Of a DNA stretch of 64,000 nucleotides, positions 29,940-38,386 are shown piece after piece. Position numbers and translations under genes: made by a program. The stretch's first letter is position 1. The number at the start of each line of letters is the position of its first letter. Origin of the DNA: Pseudomonadota bacterium (lineage in GTDB: Bacteria > Pseudomonadota > Gammaproteobacteria > Burkholderiales > Rhodocyclaceae); NCBI GenBank assembly GCA_018241665.1, contig JAFEDK010000030.1, positions 1 to 64,000 of the forward strand, in the 5' to 3' direction. The notes beneath the pieces are model-generated. The model was not told the DNA's origin. It saw only the letters and a list, made by a program, of their open reading frames with translations, and ran no database searches.

Positions 29940-30590
29940 ATGGAACTCATTACAGCCTTCATCGACATCGTCCTGCATCTGGATGTCCATCTGGCAGACC
30001 TGGCGAACAACTATGGCACCTGGATCTACGCGATCCTGTTCCTGATCATCTTCTGCGAGACCGGGCTGGTGATCTTCCCTTTCCTGCCCGGTGACTCCCT
30101 GCTCTTCGTGGCGGGCGCGCTGGCCGCCACCGGCGGCATGGATATCGGCGTGCTGTGCGGCGTGCTGCTGGCCGCCGCGGTGCTGGGCGACAACACCAAC
30201 TACTGGATCGGGCACACCATCGGGCCCAAGGTGTTCCGCTGGGAGAATTCCCGTCTGTTCAACCGCCAGGCCTTCGACAAGACCCACGCCTACTTCGAGT
30301 CCCATGGCGGCAAGACCATCATCATTGCCCGCTTCCTGCCGCTGCTGCGCACCTTCGCGCCCTTCGTGGCTGGCGTGGCGCGCATGACCTATCCGCGTTT
30401 CGTGGCCCTCGACTTCCTCGGCGGCGCGATCTGGATCTTCTCGCTGACCCTGCTCGGCTACGGCTTCGGCAACCTGCCGGCGGTCAAGAACAACCTGTCG
30501 GCGGTAATCCTTGGCATCATCGCCATCTCGCTGCTGCCGGTCTTCATCGGCTGGTTGCGCGGCCGTTCGGCGGCGCGGGCGGCGGGCTGA
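29940..30590 (+). CDS. DedA-family inner-membrane protein
   Basis: The 216-aa protein carries the DedA/VTT features: 'FCETGLVIFPFLPGDSLLF' near the N terminus, and 'GKTIIIARFLPLLRTFAPF' with the conserved R-x-x-P-x-x-R type core. DedA proteins are implicated in undecaprenyl-phosphate or phospholipid recycling and in membrane homeostasis. I chose the ATG at 29940, since the in-frame extension to 29874 has no family similarity. purN follows after nine bases. Confidence 0.9.
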   Translation: MELITAFIDIVLHLDVHLADLANNYGTWIYAILFLIIFCETGLVIFPFLPGDSLLFVAGALAATGGMDIGVLCGVLLAAAVLGDNTNYWIGHTIGPKVFRWENSRLFNRQAFDKTHAYFESHGGKTIIIARFLPLLRTFAPFVAGVARMTYPRFVALDFLGGAIWIFSLTLLGYGFGNLPAVKNNLSAVILGIIAISLLPVFIGWLRGRSAARAAG

Positions 30591-30599
30591 GGACACCCC

Positions 30600-31247
30600 A
30601 TGCAGAAAAATATCGTCATCCTGATTTCCGGTCGCGGCAGCAACATGGAGGCCATCGTTGCCGCCGCGATTCCCGGCGCCCGCATCGCCGGCGTGATTTC
30701 CAACCGGCCCGACGCGGCCGGCCTGGACTTCGCTGCAGAGCGAAGCATCCCGACGCGGGTCGTCGACCACAAGGCCTACCCGAACCGGGAGGCCTTCGAT
30801 GCCGCGCTGGCCGAGGCCATCGACGCCCTGGCGCCCGATCTGGTTGTGCTGGCGGGTTTCATGCGCGTGCTTACCGATGCCTTCGTGAGCCGTTACAGCG
30901 GTCGCCTGCTCAACATCCATCCGAGCCTGCTGCCGTCCTTCCCGGGCCTGCACACTCACCGGCGGGCGCTGGAGACCGGCGTGCGCGTGCACGGCACCAC
31001 CGTCCATTTCGTGACGCCGACCCTCGACTGCGGCCCCATCGTGGTCCAGGCCGTGGTGCCGGTATTGCCCGGTGATGACGAGGCGACGCTGGCCGCCCGC
31101 GTGCTGGTGCAGGAGCACCGCATCTACCCTCAGGCGGTGCGCTGGTTCGTCGAAGGGCGCCTGAGCTTCGATGCCGAGGAGCGCGTCCGCGTCCGTGACG
31201 AACTGGCCGGCCCTACCGGCTGGACGGTGCCGCCGGTCGAGGCCTGA
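30600..31247 (+). CDS. purN: Phosphoribosylglycinamide formyltransferase
   Basis: The 215-aa enzyme of step 3 of purine synthesis transfers formyl from 10-formyl-THF to GAR. The phosphate loop is 'SGRGSNMEA' (about 10-18), the catalytic N/H pair is in 'LLNIHPSLLPSFPG' (about 104-117) and the catalytic Asp is in 'TPTLDCGPIV'. The length is typical. It is tightly spaced between dedA and the DUF3108 gene. Confidence 0.94.
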   Translation: MQKNIVILISGRGSNMEAIVAAAIPGARIAGVISNRPDAAGLDFAAERSIPTRVVDHKAYPNREAFDAALAEAIDALAPDLVVLAGFMRVLTDAFVSRYSGRLLNIHPSLLPSFPGLHTHRRALETGVRVHGTTVHFVTPTLDCGPIVVQAVVPVLPGDDEATLAARVLVQEHRIYPQAVRWFVEGRLSFDAEERVRVRDELAGPTGWTVPPVEA

Positions 31248-31254
31248 GCCGTCG

Positions 31255-32325
31255 ATGAGCGTGTTCCGCCGGGCAGGTACGACCCTCGCCGTCGCGATCG
31301 GTGTATCGCTGTTGGTCCATGGGATCGTCCTGGTCGGCCCAGCCTGGCGCCTGCCGTCCGAGCAAGCCAGCGTGCTGCCGCCGCTGGACGCGCGTCTGGC
31401 GCCACTGCCGAAACCGAGTTTGCGGGAGGGCAAGCAGCCCGCCGCAGCTCGCAAGCCGGTGCCGCGTCGCAGCCCCGCGCCGCATCGGGCGGTGGCGGAG
31501 AGTGGGGCCGCGATGGAGGCGGTGCCCGTGCCGGGGCCGAGCCAAGGGTCGGCCGATGCCGGTCCGGAGTCGCCGCCAGCTACCGCGGCAGCCGGCGTGG
31601 CCGATGCCCCGGCCACCGCGCCACCGACGGATCTTGCCAGTGCGCAGACGCCCGCGGCGGGCTACGGTGATGGCTGGATCAAGTCCGGCCGGGTCCAGTA
31701 CAACGTGATCCGCGGCGAGCGCAACTTCATCATTGGCCGCACCACCCACGCGTGGACCCACGACAAGGACCACTATTCGATGGAGACGGTGGTCGAGACC
31801 GCCGGCCTCATCGGGCTGCTGCGGCCGTTCCGGATGATCCAGCACAGCGAGGGACGCATCGGCCCCAACGGCCTGCTGCCGGATCGCTTCACCGTCGAGC
31901 GTGACGGGCAGTTGAAGGAGAAGGCCGACTTCGACTGGGCGGCCGGCAAGGTGGCGTTGACGGCCGGCGAGCGGCGGCGGGAGTTCCCGCTGGCCGAGGG
32001 CGACCAGGACGTGCTGACCCTGATGCATGATCTGGCCCTGCGCCCGGAGGGCTTCAGCCGGGCCGAGCTGCTGGTGGTGACAGGCAAGAGCGCGGTGCGC
32101 TCGGTGATCCAGAATCTCGGCCTCGAGGAGCTCGACATTCCCGCCGGCAAGGTGTCCGCCTATCATCTGGGCAGCACCGGCCACCGCGGCGAGCTGAAGA
32201 TCGACATCTGGCTGGCCCGCGACTACGCCAACCTGCCGGTTCGCCTGAAGATCACCGACAAGAACGGTGACGTACTCGACCAGGTTGCCACCGGCGTCGA
32301 CCTCGGCACACACACCCCGCAGTAA
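31255..32325 (+). CDS. DUF3108-domain exported protein
   Basis: The 356-aa protein starts seven bases after purN. It has an N-terminal signal anchor ('TTLAVAIGVSLLVHGIVLVG', about 8-27), then a Pro/Ala-rich linker (to about 135), then a DUF3108 domain (about 140-350) predicted to be a periplasmic beta-rich fold. The TonB-like layout of one TM plus a Pro-rich spacer is visible, but the C terminus is DUF3108, not TonB. Homologues commonly sit beside purN in betaproteobacteria. Function unknown. Confidence 0.78.
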   Translation: MSVFRRAGTTLAVAIGVSLLVHGIVLVGPAWRLPSEQASVLPPLDARLAPLPKPSLREGKQPAAARKPVPRRSPAPHRAVAESGAAMEAVPVPGPSQGSADAGPESPPATAAAGVADAPATAPPTDLASAQTPAAGYGDGWIKSGRVQYNVIRGERNFIIGRTTHAWTHDKDHYSMETVVETAGLIGLLRPFRMIQHSEGRIGPNGLLPDRFTVERDGQLKEKADFDWAAGKVALTAGERRREFPLAEGDQDVLTLMHDLALRPEGFSRAELLVVTGKSAVRSVIQNLGLEELDIPAGKVSAYHLGSTGHRGELKIDIWLARDYANLPVRLKITDKNGDVLDQVATGVDLGTHTPQ

Positions 32326-32386
32326 AATCGCGGGCAAATCCAATAAATAATTCGGGGCCGCTTCGCCGGCCCCGGTCCGCTCCATT

Positions 32387-32408
32387 GGGCGAGCATGCTC
32401 GCCCCCAC
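32387..32408. repeat. Variant REP arm
   Basis: GGGCGAGCATGCTCGCCC followed by CCAC keeps the head and outer stem of the REP arm, but the central AATGAATT is replaced by GAGCATGCTC, giving a longer perfect stem. It lies between the DUF3108 and RsmB-like genes, next to a GC hairpin near 32354-32375. Confidence 0.6.
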
Positions 32409-32429
32409 AAGCAAGAGTAACGAATTCCC

Positions 32430-33689
32430 ATGACCATCACCCCCGCCCAGATCCAGTCCGCCAGCCAGGCCCTGCGCACCGTGCTGCGCTTCGAATACCC
32501 CGCCGATTCGGTGCTGTCCCGCTATTTCAAGGACCTGCGCGAACTGGGCGCGCGGGACCGGGCCTTCGTTGCCGAGGCGGTCTATGGCGTGCTGCGCCGC
32601 AAGCGCTCCCTCGAACGCCTGTGTGGCCCGGAGGCCTCCACCCGCCAGCTGATCCTGGCCTGGCTGGCCCGCGTCGAAGGCACCACCCTGCGCCAGCTCG
32701 GCGAGGGCCTGCACGGCCGCGACATCGACTACTTCACCGAGATCAAGGGCCGTGACGCCGGCGAGATGAGCCTGGCCGAGTCCACCGATCTGCCCGACTG
32801 GCTGGCCGAGCGCCTGCTTGCCACCCTGAGCCCCGAGCAGGTCGTCGCCCTGGCCCAGAGCCTCAACCGCCCGGCGCCGCTGGACCTGCGTGCCAACACC
32901 CTGAAGATCGAACGCGATGCGCTGGTTGAGCGCCTCAAGGCCGACGGCATCGCCTGCGCGCCGGGGCGCTATTCCCCCGCCGCGGTGCGCCTGGAGGGCA
33001 AGCCGGCGCTGCAGAAGCATCCGCTGTTCCTCGACGGCAGCTTCGAGGTGCAGGACGAGGGCAGCCAGTTGCTCGGTTTCCTGCTGCAGCCCAAGCGCGG
33101 CGAGATGGTCGTGGACTTCTGTGCCGGTGCCGGCGGCAAGACCCTGCTGCTCGGCGCGCTGATGCGCAACACCGGCCGCCTGTACGCCTTCGACGTGTCC
33201 GACAAGCGCCTGTCCAAGCTCAAGCCGCGGATGGCCCGCTCCGGTCTGTCCAACGTCCATCCGGTGGTCATCGCCAGCGAGAACGATCCGCGCGTCAAGC
33301 GCCTGGCCGGCAAGATCGACCGGGTGCTGGTGGATGCACCGTGCAGCGGCCTCGGCACCCTGCGCCGCAACCCCGACCTGAAGTGGCGCCAGAGCCCCGA
33401 GGCGCTGGCCGAGCTGACCGCCAAGCAGGCCGCCATCCTGGCCAGCGCGGCGCGCCTGGTGAAGCCGGGCGGCCGTCTGGTGTACGCCACCTGCAGCCTG
33501 CTGCCGGAGGAGAACGAAGCCATCGTCGCCGCCTTCCTGGACGCCAACGAAGGCTTCGCGGCGCTCAACGCGCAGGAAGTGCTGGCCAAGCAGGGCGTCG
33601 CCATCGAGTGCGGCGAACAGCTGCACCTGACCCCGCAGACCCACGACACCGACGGCTTCTTCGCCGCGGTGCTGGAGCGCAAGGCCTGA
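32430..33689 (+). CDS. RsmB/NOP2-family RNA (cytosine-5) methyltransferase
   Basis: In the 419-aa protein an N-terminal NusB-like region (about 1-140) precedes a SAM-dependent methyltransferase domain. The SAM loop is 'DFCAGAGGKTLLLGA', and the two catalytic cysteines are in 'DAPCSGLGTLRRNPDLKW' and 'YATCSLLPEENE'. It probably methylates 16S rRNA C967 or another RNA cytosine. Many betaproteobacteria also carry an rsmB beside fmt/def, so this could be a paralogue. Its TGA overlaps the next ATG (TGATG). Confidence 0.88.
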   Translation: MTITPAQIQSASQALRTVLRFEYPADSVLSRYFKDLRELGARDRAFVAEAVYGVLRRKRSLERLCGPEASTRQLILAWLARVEGTTLRQLGEGLHGRDIDYFTEIKGRDAGEMSLAESTDLPDWLAERLLATLSPEQVVALAQSLNRPAPLDLRANTLKIERDALVERLKADGIACAPGRYSPAAVRLEGKPALQKHPLFLDGSFEVQDEGSQLLGFLLQPKRGEMVVDFCAGAGGKTLLLGALMRNTGRLYAFDVSDKRLSKLKPRMARSGLSNVHPVVIASENDPRVKRLAGKIDRVLVDAPCSGLGTLRRNPDLKWRQSPEALAELTAKQAAILASAARLVKPGGRLVYATCSLLPEENEAIVAAFLDANEGFAALNAQEVLAKQGVAIECGEQLHLTPQTHDTDGFFAAVLERKA

Positions 33690-34315
33690 TGCCGCTCCGC
33701 CTGCTGCTGGCGGGCCTGGTGCTGCTGTGTGCGGTGCAGGCCCGTGCCCTCGAGCGGGATCCGTCCACGACGGTGAGTGCCAAGGGCAAGGTGGAGATCG
33801 CTTTCTCGCCCTGGAACGATCCGGAAGCGGTACTGCTGAAAGCGATTGGCGAAGCCAGGGAACGCATTCTGGTCCAAGCCTATCTATTCACCAGCAAGCC
33901 GCTGGCCCGCGCGCTGATCGACGCCCATGGGCGCGGCGTGAAGGTCGAGGTGATGCTGGATGCCGAGATGAACCGGCCGGCCTCGCCGAGCGTGCTGCCC
34001 ACCCTGCTGGCCGCCGGCATCCCGGTGGCGGTGGAGACCCGTTACAACATCGCCCACAACAAGGTGATGATCTTCGACCCGGATTCGCCGCGCGCCGCGC
34101 TGGCCACCGGGTCCTACAACTTCACCCGGGCGGCCAGACTGTCTAACGCGGAGAACCTGCTGGTGCTGCGCGGCAATCCGGCGCTGGTCCGCGTCTATGC
34201 CGACAACTGGCAGCGCCAGCGCGCGGAGGCCCAGCTGGTGCGCAGCCTGGACGATCTGCCCGAACGCAAGAGGAGAGAGAGTGGAAGAGAATCAGATCGC
34301 GCACCTGCTGACTGA
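33689..34315 (+). CDS. Secreted phospholipase D-like nuclease
   Basis: The 208-aa protein has a signal peptide ('LLLAGLVLLCAVQARA', about 5-20) and one PLD/HKD motif, 'AHNKVMIFDPD' with a following 'ATGSYNFTRAA'. One HKD per chain and this size match the Nuc-type endonucleases, which work as dimers in the periplasm. A role in lipid hydrolysis cannot be excluded. It starts on the stop of the methyltransferase gene, and its last 35 bases overlap the MscS gene start. Confidence 0.85.
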   Translation: MPLRLLLAGLVLLCAVQARALERDPSTTVSAKGKVEIAFSPWNDPEAVLLKAIGEARERILVQAYLFTSKPLARALIDAHGRGVKVEVMLDAEMNRPASPSVLPTLLAAGIPVAVETRYNIAHNKVMIFDPDSPRAALATGSYNFTRAARLSNAENLLVLRGNPALVRVYADNWQRQRAEAQLVRSLDDLPERKRRESGRESDRAPAD

Positions 34316-35579
34316 CCTGTGGGACGACCTGCAGCAGCCCACCGTGTTCTGGCAGGTGGGCGTGCTGGTCCTGTGCCTGGCGCTGGCCGGGCTGATCACG
34401 CGGCAGATCCGCGTGTTCCTGCACAACCGCCTCAAGGCTAATCCGCAGCTGCGCCGTGGCGCCGGCGAGGAAAGCCTGCGCCGGGTGATCTTCCCGGTCA
34501 CTGCGCTGGGCGTGGTGCTGGTCGCCCGCATCATTCTCAGCAACTGGCAGCACGTTAATCTCTTCCGCCTGGCGGTGCCCTTGCTGCTGGCGATGGCGGC
34601 GATCCGCCTGACCGTGCATGCGATCAAGCGGGCCTTCCCGCAGGCCGGTTGGCTGGCGGCCTTCGAAAAGTTCTTCGCCTTCGCTGCCTGGATCATCGTC
34701 GCGCTGCACATCAGCGGCGTGTTGCCGACCGTCATCGACGGGCTGGAGCAGATCGACTTCACGATCGGCAAGGCCAGGCTCAACCTGTGGATGCTGCTGC
34801 AGGGGGCGCTGACGGTGCTGCTGACGGTGCTGGCCGCCCTGTGGCTGGGCGGCGTCATCGAGACGCGGCTGATGAACACCGAGGGGCTGGACTCCAACCT
34901 CAAGCTGGTCTTCGCGCGCCTGGTGAAGGCGGTGCTGATCGTGCTGGCGGTGGCCATCGGCCTGCCGCTGGTGGGCATCGACCTCACCGCGCTGTCGGTG
35001 TTCGGCGGGGCGCTCGGCGTCGGCCTCGGCTTCGGCATGCAGAAGATCGCCGCCAACTACGTGTCGGGCTTCATCCTGCTGCTGGACCGCTCGATCCGCC
35101 TCGGCAACCTGATCTCGGTCGGCAACGAGCGCGGCGTGGTCAGCCAGATCACCACCCGCTACACGGTGCTGAAGGGCATGACCGGCATCGAGTCCATCGT
35201 GCCGAACGAGACCCTGGTCGGTTCGGTGGTGCAGAACGAGACCTTCACCGATCCGAAGGTGCGCATCGCACTGCCGATCCAGGTCAGCTACACCAGCGAC
35301 CTGGAAAAGGCGATGGCCATCCTCGTAGAGGCCGCCAGGCTCCAGCCGCGGGTGATGGACGATCCGGGGCCGGGCGCCTTCGTGGAGTCTTTCGCCGACA
35401 GTGGCATCAACCTGCAGCTTGGTTTCTGGATCAAGGACCCGCACGAAGGCACCCTGGGCATCCGCTCGGCGATCAACCTGGAGGTGTGGCGGCGCTTCCG
35501 CGAGGAGGGCATCGAGATCCCCTTTCCGCAACGGGAAGTGCGTCTGCTCAACCCCGTAGTCCCGCAGGCCAGCGTATAA
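34281..35579 (+). CDS. MscS-family mechanosensitive ion channel
   Basis: The 432-aa protein has four to five TM segments in the first 220 residues. The MscS pore helix and beta domain follow ('FGGALGVGLGFGMQKIAAN', 'LLLDRSIRLGNLISVG', 'IVPNETLVGSVVQNETF'), then a C-terminal alpha/beta vestibule domain. It releases osmolytes under hypo-osmotic stress. I place the start at a GTG with AGGAGAG upstream, which gives 'VEENQIAHLLTDLWDD'. The frame is open back to 34197, but that part is antisense-like noise inside the PLD gene. Confidence 0.88.
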   Translation: MEENQIAHLLTDLWDDLQQPTVFWQVGVLVLCLALAGLITRQIRVFLHNRLKANPQLRRGAGEESLRRVIFPVTALGVVLVARIILSNWQHVNLFRLAVPLLLAMAAIRLTVHAIKRAFPQAGWLAAFEKFFAFAAWIIVALHISGVLPTVIDGLEQIDFTIGKARLNLWMLLQGALTVLLTVLAALWLGGVIETRLMNTEGLDSNLKLVFARLVKAVLIVLAVAIGLPLVGIDLTALSVFGGALGVGLGFGMQKIAANYVSGFILLLDRSIRLGNLISVGNERGVVSQITTRYTVLKGMTGIESIVPNETLVGSVVQNETFTDPKVRIALPIQVSYTSDLEKAMAILVEAARLQPRVMDDPGPGAFVESFADSGINLQLGFWIKDPHEGTLGIRSAINLEVWRRFREEGIEIPFPQREVRLLNPVVPQASV

Positions 35580-35622
35580 GCCGCCACAGAGAGCGGTGGC
35601 CAAGCATATTTCAGTGTTGCTG

Positions 35623-35646
35623 AAAAGCCCCTCCTGGGGCTTTTTT
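35623..35646 (+). terminator. Rho-independent terminator after the MscS gene
   Basis: AAAAGCCCC (35623-35631) and GGGGCTTTT (35636-35644) form a 9-bp stem with a TCCT loop, followed by more T residues. This is the clearest intrinsic terminator in the window and ends the methyltransferase-PLD-MscS unit. Confidence 0.9.
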
Positions 35647-35668
35647 GCCTTTTGGCTTCGCTTTCACC

Positions 35669-35697
35669 TTGGTTTGGTATAGGGACTCGACTAGAAT
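35669..35697 (+). promoter_or_regulatory. Possible sigma-70 promoter of the desaturase gene
   Basis: TTGGTT at 35669-35674 and TAGAAT at 35692-35697 are 17 bp apart, and the ATG follows 34 bases later. The -35 match is weak and the -10 is good. Confidence 0.45.
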
Positions 35698-35731
35698 CGG
35701 CGCACTACCCAACGAAGGATCGTAGCCCTCG

Positions 35732-36904
35732 ATGTTCTCCGGACTGTTCGATTTACCTTGGTGGGGCTACGTAGCCGTCACCCTCGCACTGACCCACGTC
35801 ACCATCGCTGCGGTGACGATCTTCCTGCACCGCCACCAGGCGCACCGTTCTCTTGAGCTGCACGCGCTGCCGTCCCTGTTCTTCCGCTTCTGGCTGTGGC
35901 TGACCACCGGCATGGTGACCAAGGAGTGGGCGGCGATCCACCGCAAGCACCACGCCAAGTGCGAGACCGCCGAAGACCCCCATAGCCCGCAGATCCACGG
36001 CATCAACAAGGTGTTGTGGACCGGCGTGCTGCTGTACGTGAAGGAGTCCCGCAACCCGGAAACCATGGCCCGCTACGGCCACGGTACGCCTGACGACTGG
36101 ATCGAGCGCAAGCTGTTCTCGGCCTGCCCGAAGACCGGCATCTTCATCATGCTCGGCATCGACATCGCGCTGTTCGGCGTGTGGCCCGGCGTACTGATGT
36201 GGGGCGTGCAGATGCTCTGGATCCCGTTCTGGGCAGCTGGCGTCATCAATGGCCTGGGGCACTTCTGGGGCTACCGCAACTACAACTGCGCGGATGCCTC
36301 CACCAATCTGCTGCCCTGGGGCATCCTGATCGGTGGCGAGGAACTGCACAACAACCACCACAGCTTCGCCACCTCGGCCAAGCTGTCGGCGCGTTGGTAC
36401 GAGTTCGACATCGGCTGGATGTATATCCGCATGCTCGAGATCCTTGGTCTGGCCCGCGTCAAGAAGACCATCCCGACGCCGCGCTTCGGCGCCGCCAAGG
36501 CGCTGGCCGACTTCGATACGCTGCAGGCCATCATCACCTGCCGCTACGACGTGATGACCCGCTACGTGAAGTCCCTGAAGGCCATCGCCCAGGAAGAGTT
36601 CGCCGCCCTCAAAGCCCAGTCCGGCGGCACGCTGAAGGTCAGGGAGCTGCGCCGTTGGCTGGCCGCCGAAGATGGCCAGCTGTGCGCCGACGAACGCAAG
36701 CGCCTGGCGTCCCTGCTGCAGGGCAATGCCCGCCTGCAGACGGTCGTCGCGATGCGTGAGGAACTGACCGCCCTGTGGGCGCGCTCCTCGGCCAGCCACG
36801 AGCAGCTGTTGCAGCAACTGCAGGACTGGATCGCCCGCGCTGAGCAGAGCGGCATCCAGCAGCTGGAGGAGTTCTCCCGCCGCCTGCGCCGCTACGCGGT
36901 CTGA
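35732..36904 (+). CDS. Membrane fatty-acid desaturase (DesA-like)
   Basis: The 390-aa protein has the three histidine boxes of acyl-CoA/acyl-lipid desaturases: HRHQAHR (about 33-39), HRKHH (about 70-74) and HNNHH (about 207-211), with hydrophobic segments between them. It introduces a cis double bond, usually delta-9, into membrane acyl chains. The C-terminal 150 residues are helical and charged, as in the beta- and gammaproteobacterial members. It stands alone between two terminators. Confidence 0.9.
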   Translation: MFSGLFDLPWWGYVAVTLALTHVTIAAVTIFLHRHQAHRSLELHALPSLFFRFWLWLTTGMVTKEWAAIHRKHHAKCETAEDPHSPQIHGINKVLWTGVLLYVKESRNPETMARYGHGTPDDWIERKLFSACPKTGIFIMLGIDIALFGVWPGVLMWGVQMLWIPFWAAGVINGLGHFWGYRNYNCADASTNLLPWGILIGGEELHNNHHSFATSAKLSARWYEFDIGWMYIRMLEILGLARVKKTIPTPRFGAAKALADFDTLQAIITCRYDVMTRYVKSLKAIAQEEFAALKAQSGGTLKVRELRRWLAAEDGQLCADERKRLASLLQGNARLQTVVAMREELTALWARSSASHEQLLQQLQDWIARAEQSGIQQLEEFSRRLRRYAV

Positions 36905-36922
36905 TCCCCGTCCCGACCCTTG

Positions 36923-36947
36923 CAAGCCCGCCCGTGAGGCGGGCTTG
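36923..36947 (+). terminator. Terminator hairpin after the desaturase gene
   Basis: CAAGCCCGCC (36923-36932) pairs with GGCGGGCTTG (36938-36947), followed by TCGTTTCT. It lies 19 bases past the desaturase stop. Confidence 0.7.
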
Positions 36948-36965
36948 TCGTTTCTCGAGCGAGCC

Positions 36966-37601
36966 GTGTCCAAGCTGATCCTCTTCAACAAACCTTTCGG
37001 CGTGCTGTGCCAGTTCACCGGCGAAGCCGGCAAGCAGACCCTGGCCGAGTTCATTCCGGTGCCCGGCGTCTATGCGGCCGGCCGCCTGGATGCGGACAGC
37101 GAAGGCCTGCTCGTGCTGACCGACGATGGCGGCTTGCAGAAGCGCATCGCCGATCCGCAGCACAAGCTGCCCAAGACCTATCTGGTGCAGGTGGAGGGCG
37201 TGCCCGACGAGGCGGCGCTGGCCCGCCTGCGTGCCGGCGTGGACCTGGGTGATTTCGTCACCAAGCCCTGCGAGGCGCGCCTGGTGGAGGAGCCGGGCTG
37301 GTTGTGGCCGCGCAATCCGCCGATCCGCGAGCGAAAATCGATTCCGACCAGCTGGGTCGAGATCGTGCTGCGCGAGGGCAAGAACCGCCAGGTGCGGCGG
37401 ATGACCGCCAAGGTCGGTTTTCCGACGCTGCGCCTGATCCGCGAGCGCATCGGCGACTGGTCGCTGGCCGACCTGGTACCGGGAGAATGGCGGCAGGCGC
37501 CGGTGCCGGCGAGCCTGCGGAGCCGGCTCCCGGCTGCTGCGCATGTGGCGACGCGGCCGGGCAAGCCTGGTCAACCGCGCCGTAGGCCCCGCGTTGCTTG
37601 A
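36966..37601 (+). CDS. rluE: 23S rRNA pseudouridine synthase, RluE type
   Basis: The 211-aa protein of the RsuA/RluE family lacks an S4 domain. The catalytic Asp is in '[16 protein letters not shown]' (about 37-52), and the family motifs 'KTYLVQVEG' and '[20 protein letters not shown]' are present. E. coli RluE modifies U2457. I place the start at GTG 36966 ('[16 protein letters not shown]' follows); an in-frame TTG at 36945 would start inside the terminator hairpin. Confidence 0.88.
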   Translation: MSKLILFNKPFGVLCQFTGEAGKQTLAEFIPVPGVYAAGRLDADSEGLLVLTDDGGLQKRIADPQHKLPKTYLVQVEGVPDEAALARLRAGVDLGDFVTKPCEARLVEEPGWLWPRNPPIRERKSIPTSWVEIVLREGKNRQVRRMTAKVGFPTLRLIRERIGDWSLADLVPGEWRQAPVPASLRSRLPAAAHVATRPGKPGQPRRRPRVA

Positions 37602-37611
37602 CTGTAAATCT

Positions 37612-37679
37612 GTGAGGGCGAATTGGTTCGCCCTCGAGTCGTTTGAATGACCGCCACGGGCGAATGAATCCGCCCCAAC
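37612..37679. repeat. Degenerate REPIN-like doublet 3 (rluE-DUF192 gap)
   Basis: Arm one (37612-37633) and arm two (37658-37679) are diverged copies of the 22-bp REP arm, with changes such as AATTGGTT in place of AATTCATT, separated by 24 nt. The arms no longer pair perfectly. This is the most decayed doublet in the window and so probably the oldest. Confidence 0.75.
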
Positions 37680-37703
37680 AGTAACTTTCTTCCTGTCGTT
37701 GCC

Positions 37704-38159
37704 ATGGCCCTGATCCGTTTTTCCCAGTTGTCCGTCGCCGTCGTCGCGCTGTCGGCCCTCGCCGCCCACGCCGCCGGTGAGATGCCGCTCACCGAACTGT
37801 CGGTCGGCATGTACCGCATCGAGGCCGAGGCGGCCATCAACCAGGAGGACCGCATGCGCGGCCTGATGCAGCGCAAGAGCATGCCGCAGAACCACGGCAT
37901 GCTCTTCGCGTTCACCGAGTCCCAGCGCCACTGCATGTGGATGAAGAACACCCTGCTGCCGCTGTCGGTGGCCTTCATGGACGAGCAGGGGCGCATCCTC
38001 AACATCGAGGACATGCAGCCGCAGACCGAGAACAACCACTGCGCCGCCGGGCCGGCACGCTTCGCGCTGGAGATGAACCTGGGCTGGTTCAAGCAGAAGG
38101 GGATTGCGCCGGGGGCGACGATCAACGGCGTGGCCCGGCTGGCCGGGGCGGCACGCTGA
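37704..38159 (+). CDS. DUF192 family exported protein
   Basis: The 151-aa protein has a signal peptide ending near 'SALAAHAAG' (about residue 25), then a DUF192 domain ('RMRGLMQRKSMPQNHGMLF', 'CMWMKNTLLPLSVAFMD', 'GPARFALEMNLGWF'). The family is widespread and small; function unknown. The complete domain makes the call firm, though the biological role is open. Confidence 0.87.
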   Translation: MALIRFSQLSVAVVALSALAAHAAGEMPLTELSVGMYRIEAEAAINQEDRMRGLMQRKSMPQNHGMLFAFTESQRHCMWMKNTLLPLSVAFMDEQGRILNIEDMQPQTENNHCAAGPARFALEMNLGWFKQKGIAPGATINGVARLAGAAR

Positions 38160-38197
38160 GCGTCTGAGGGGACGGATGGAGGCGGGCGTGGTGGGAT

Positions 38198-38299
38198 GGG
38201 CGAATGAATTCGCCCCTACAGAAAGACACCGCCTGGGGGGAGGTACAGCCCGCGCGTCATCACCGGGCTTGCATTGCGTGGGGGCGAATTCATTCGCCC
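38198..38299. repeat. Outward-facing REP pair
   Basis: A REP arm at 38198-38219 reads, on the minus strand, GTAG plus GGGCGAATTCATTCGCCC. A second at 38278-38299 reads, on the plus strand, GTGG plus the same palindrome. Their order is reversed relative to the doublets elsewhere, and the gap is 58 nt. GTAG is the classical REP head, so both head variants occur. Confidence 0.75.
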
Positions 38300-38342
38300 A
38301 GCGCAGCCTGAACCTGGCTTCCGTTGCGGAGGGGCAGACGAG

Positions 38343-38365
38343 AAGGGCGCCTTGCGGCGCCCTTT
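38343..38365 (-). terminator. Terminator hairpin after transaldolase
   Basis: AAGGGCGCC (38343-38351) and GGCGCCCTT (38356-38364) form a 9-bp stem with a 4-nt loop, 22 bases past the tal stop on the minus strand. Both flanks are weakly T/A-rich, so it may work in both directions. Confidence 0.65.
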
Positions 38366-38386
38366 GTCATTGGAGCGGGTGAAGGC

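Noticed and set aside
35732-36904. Unusual C-terminal extension of the desaturase
   Set aside because: A helical C-terminal region of this kind is, as far as I know, normal for beta- and gammaproteobacterial DesA-type desaturases, and the three His boxes are intact.
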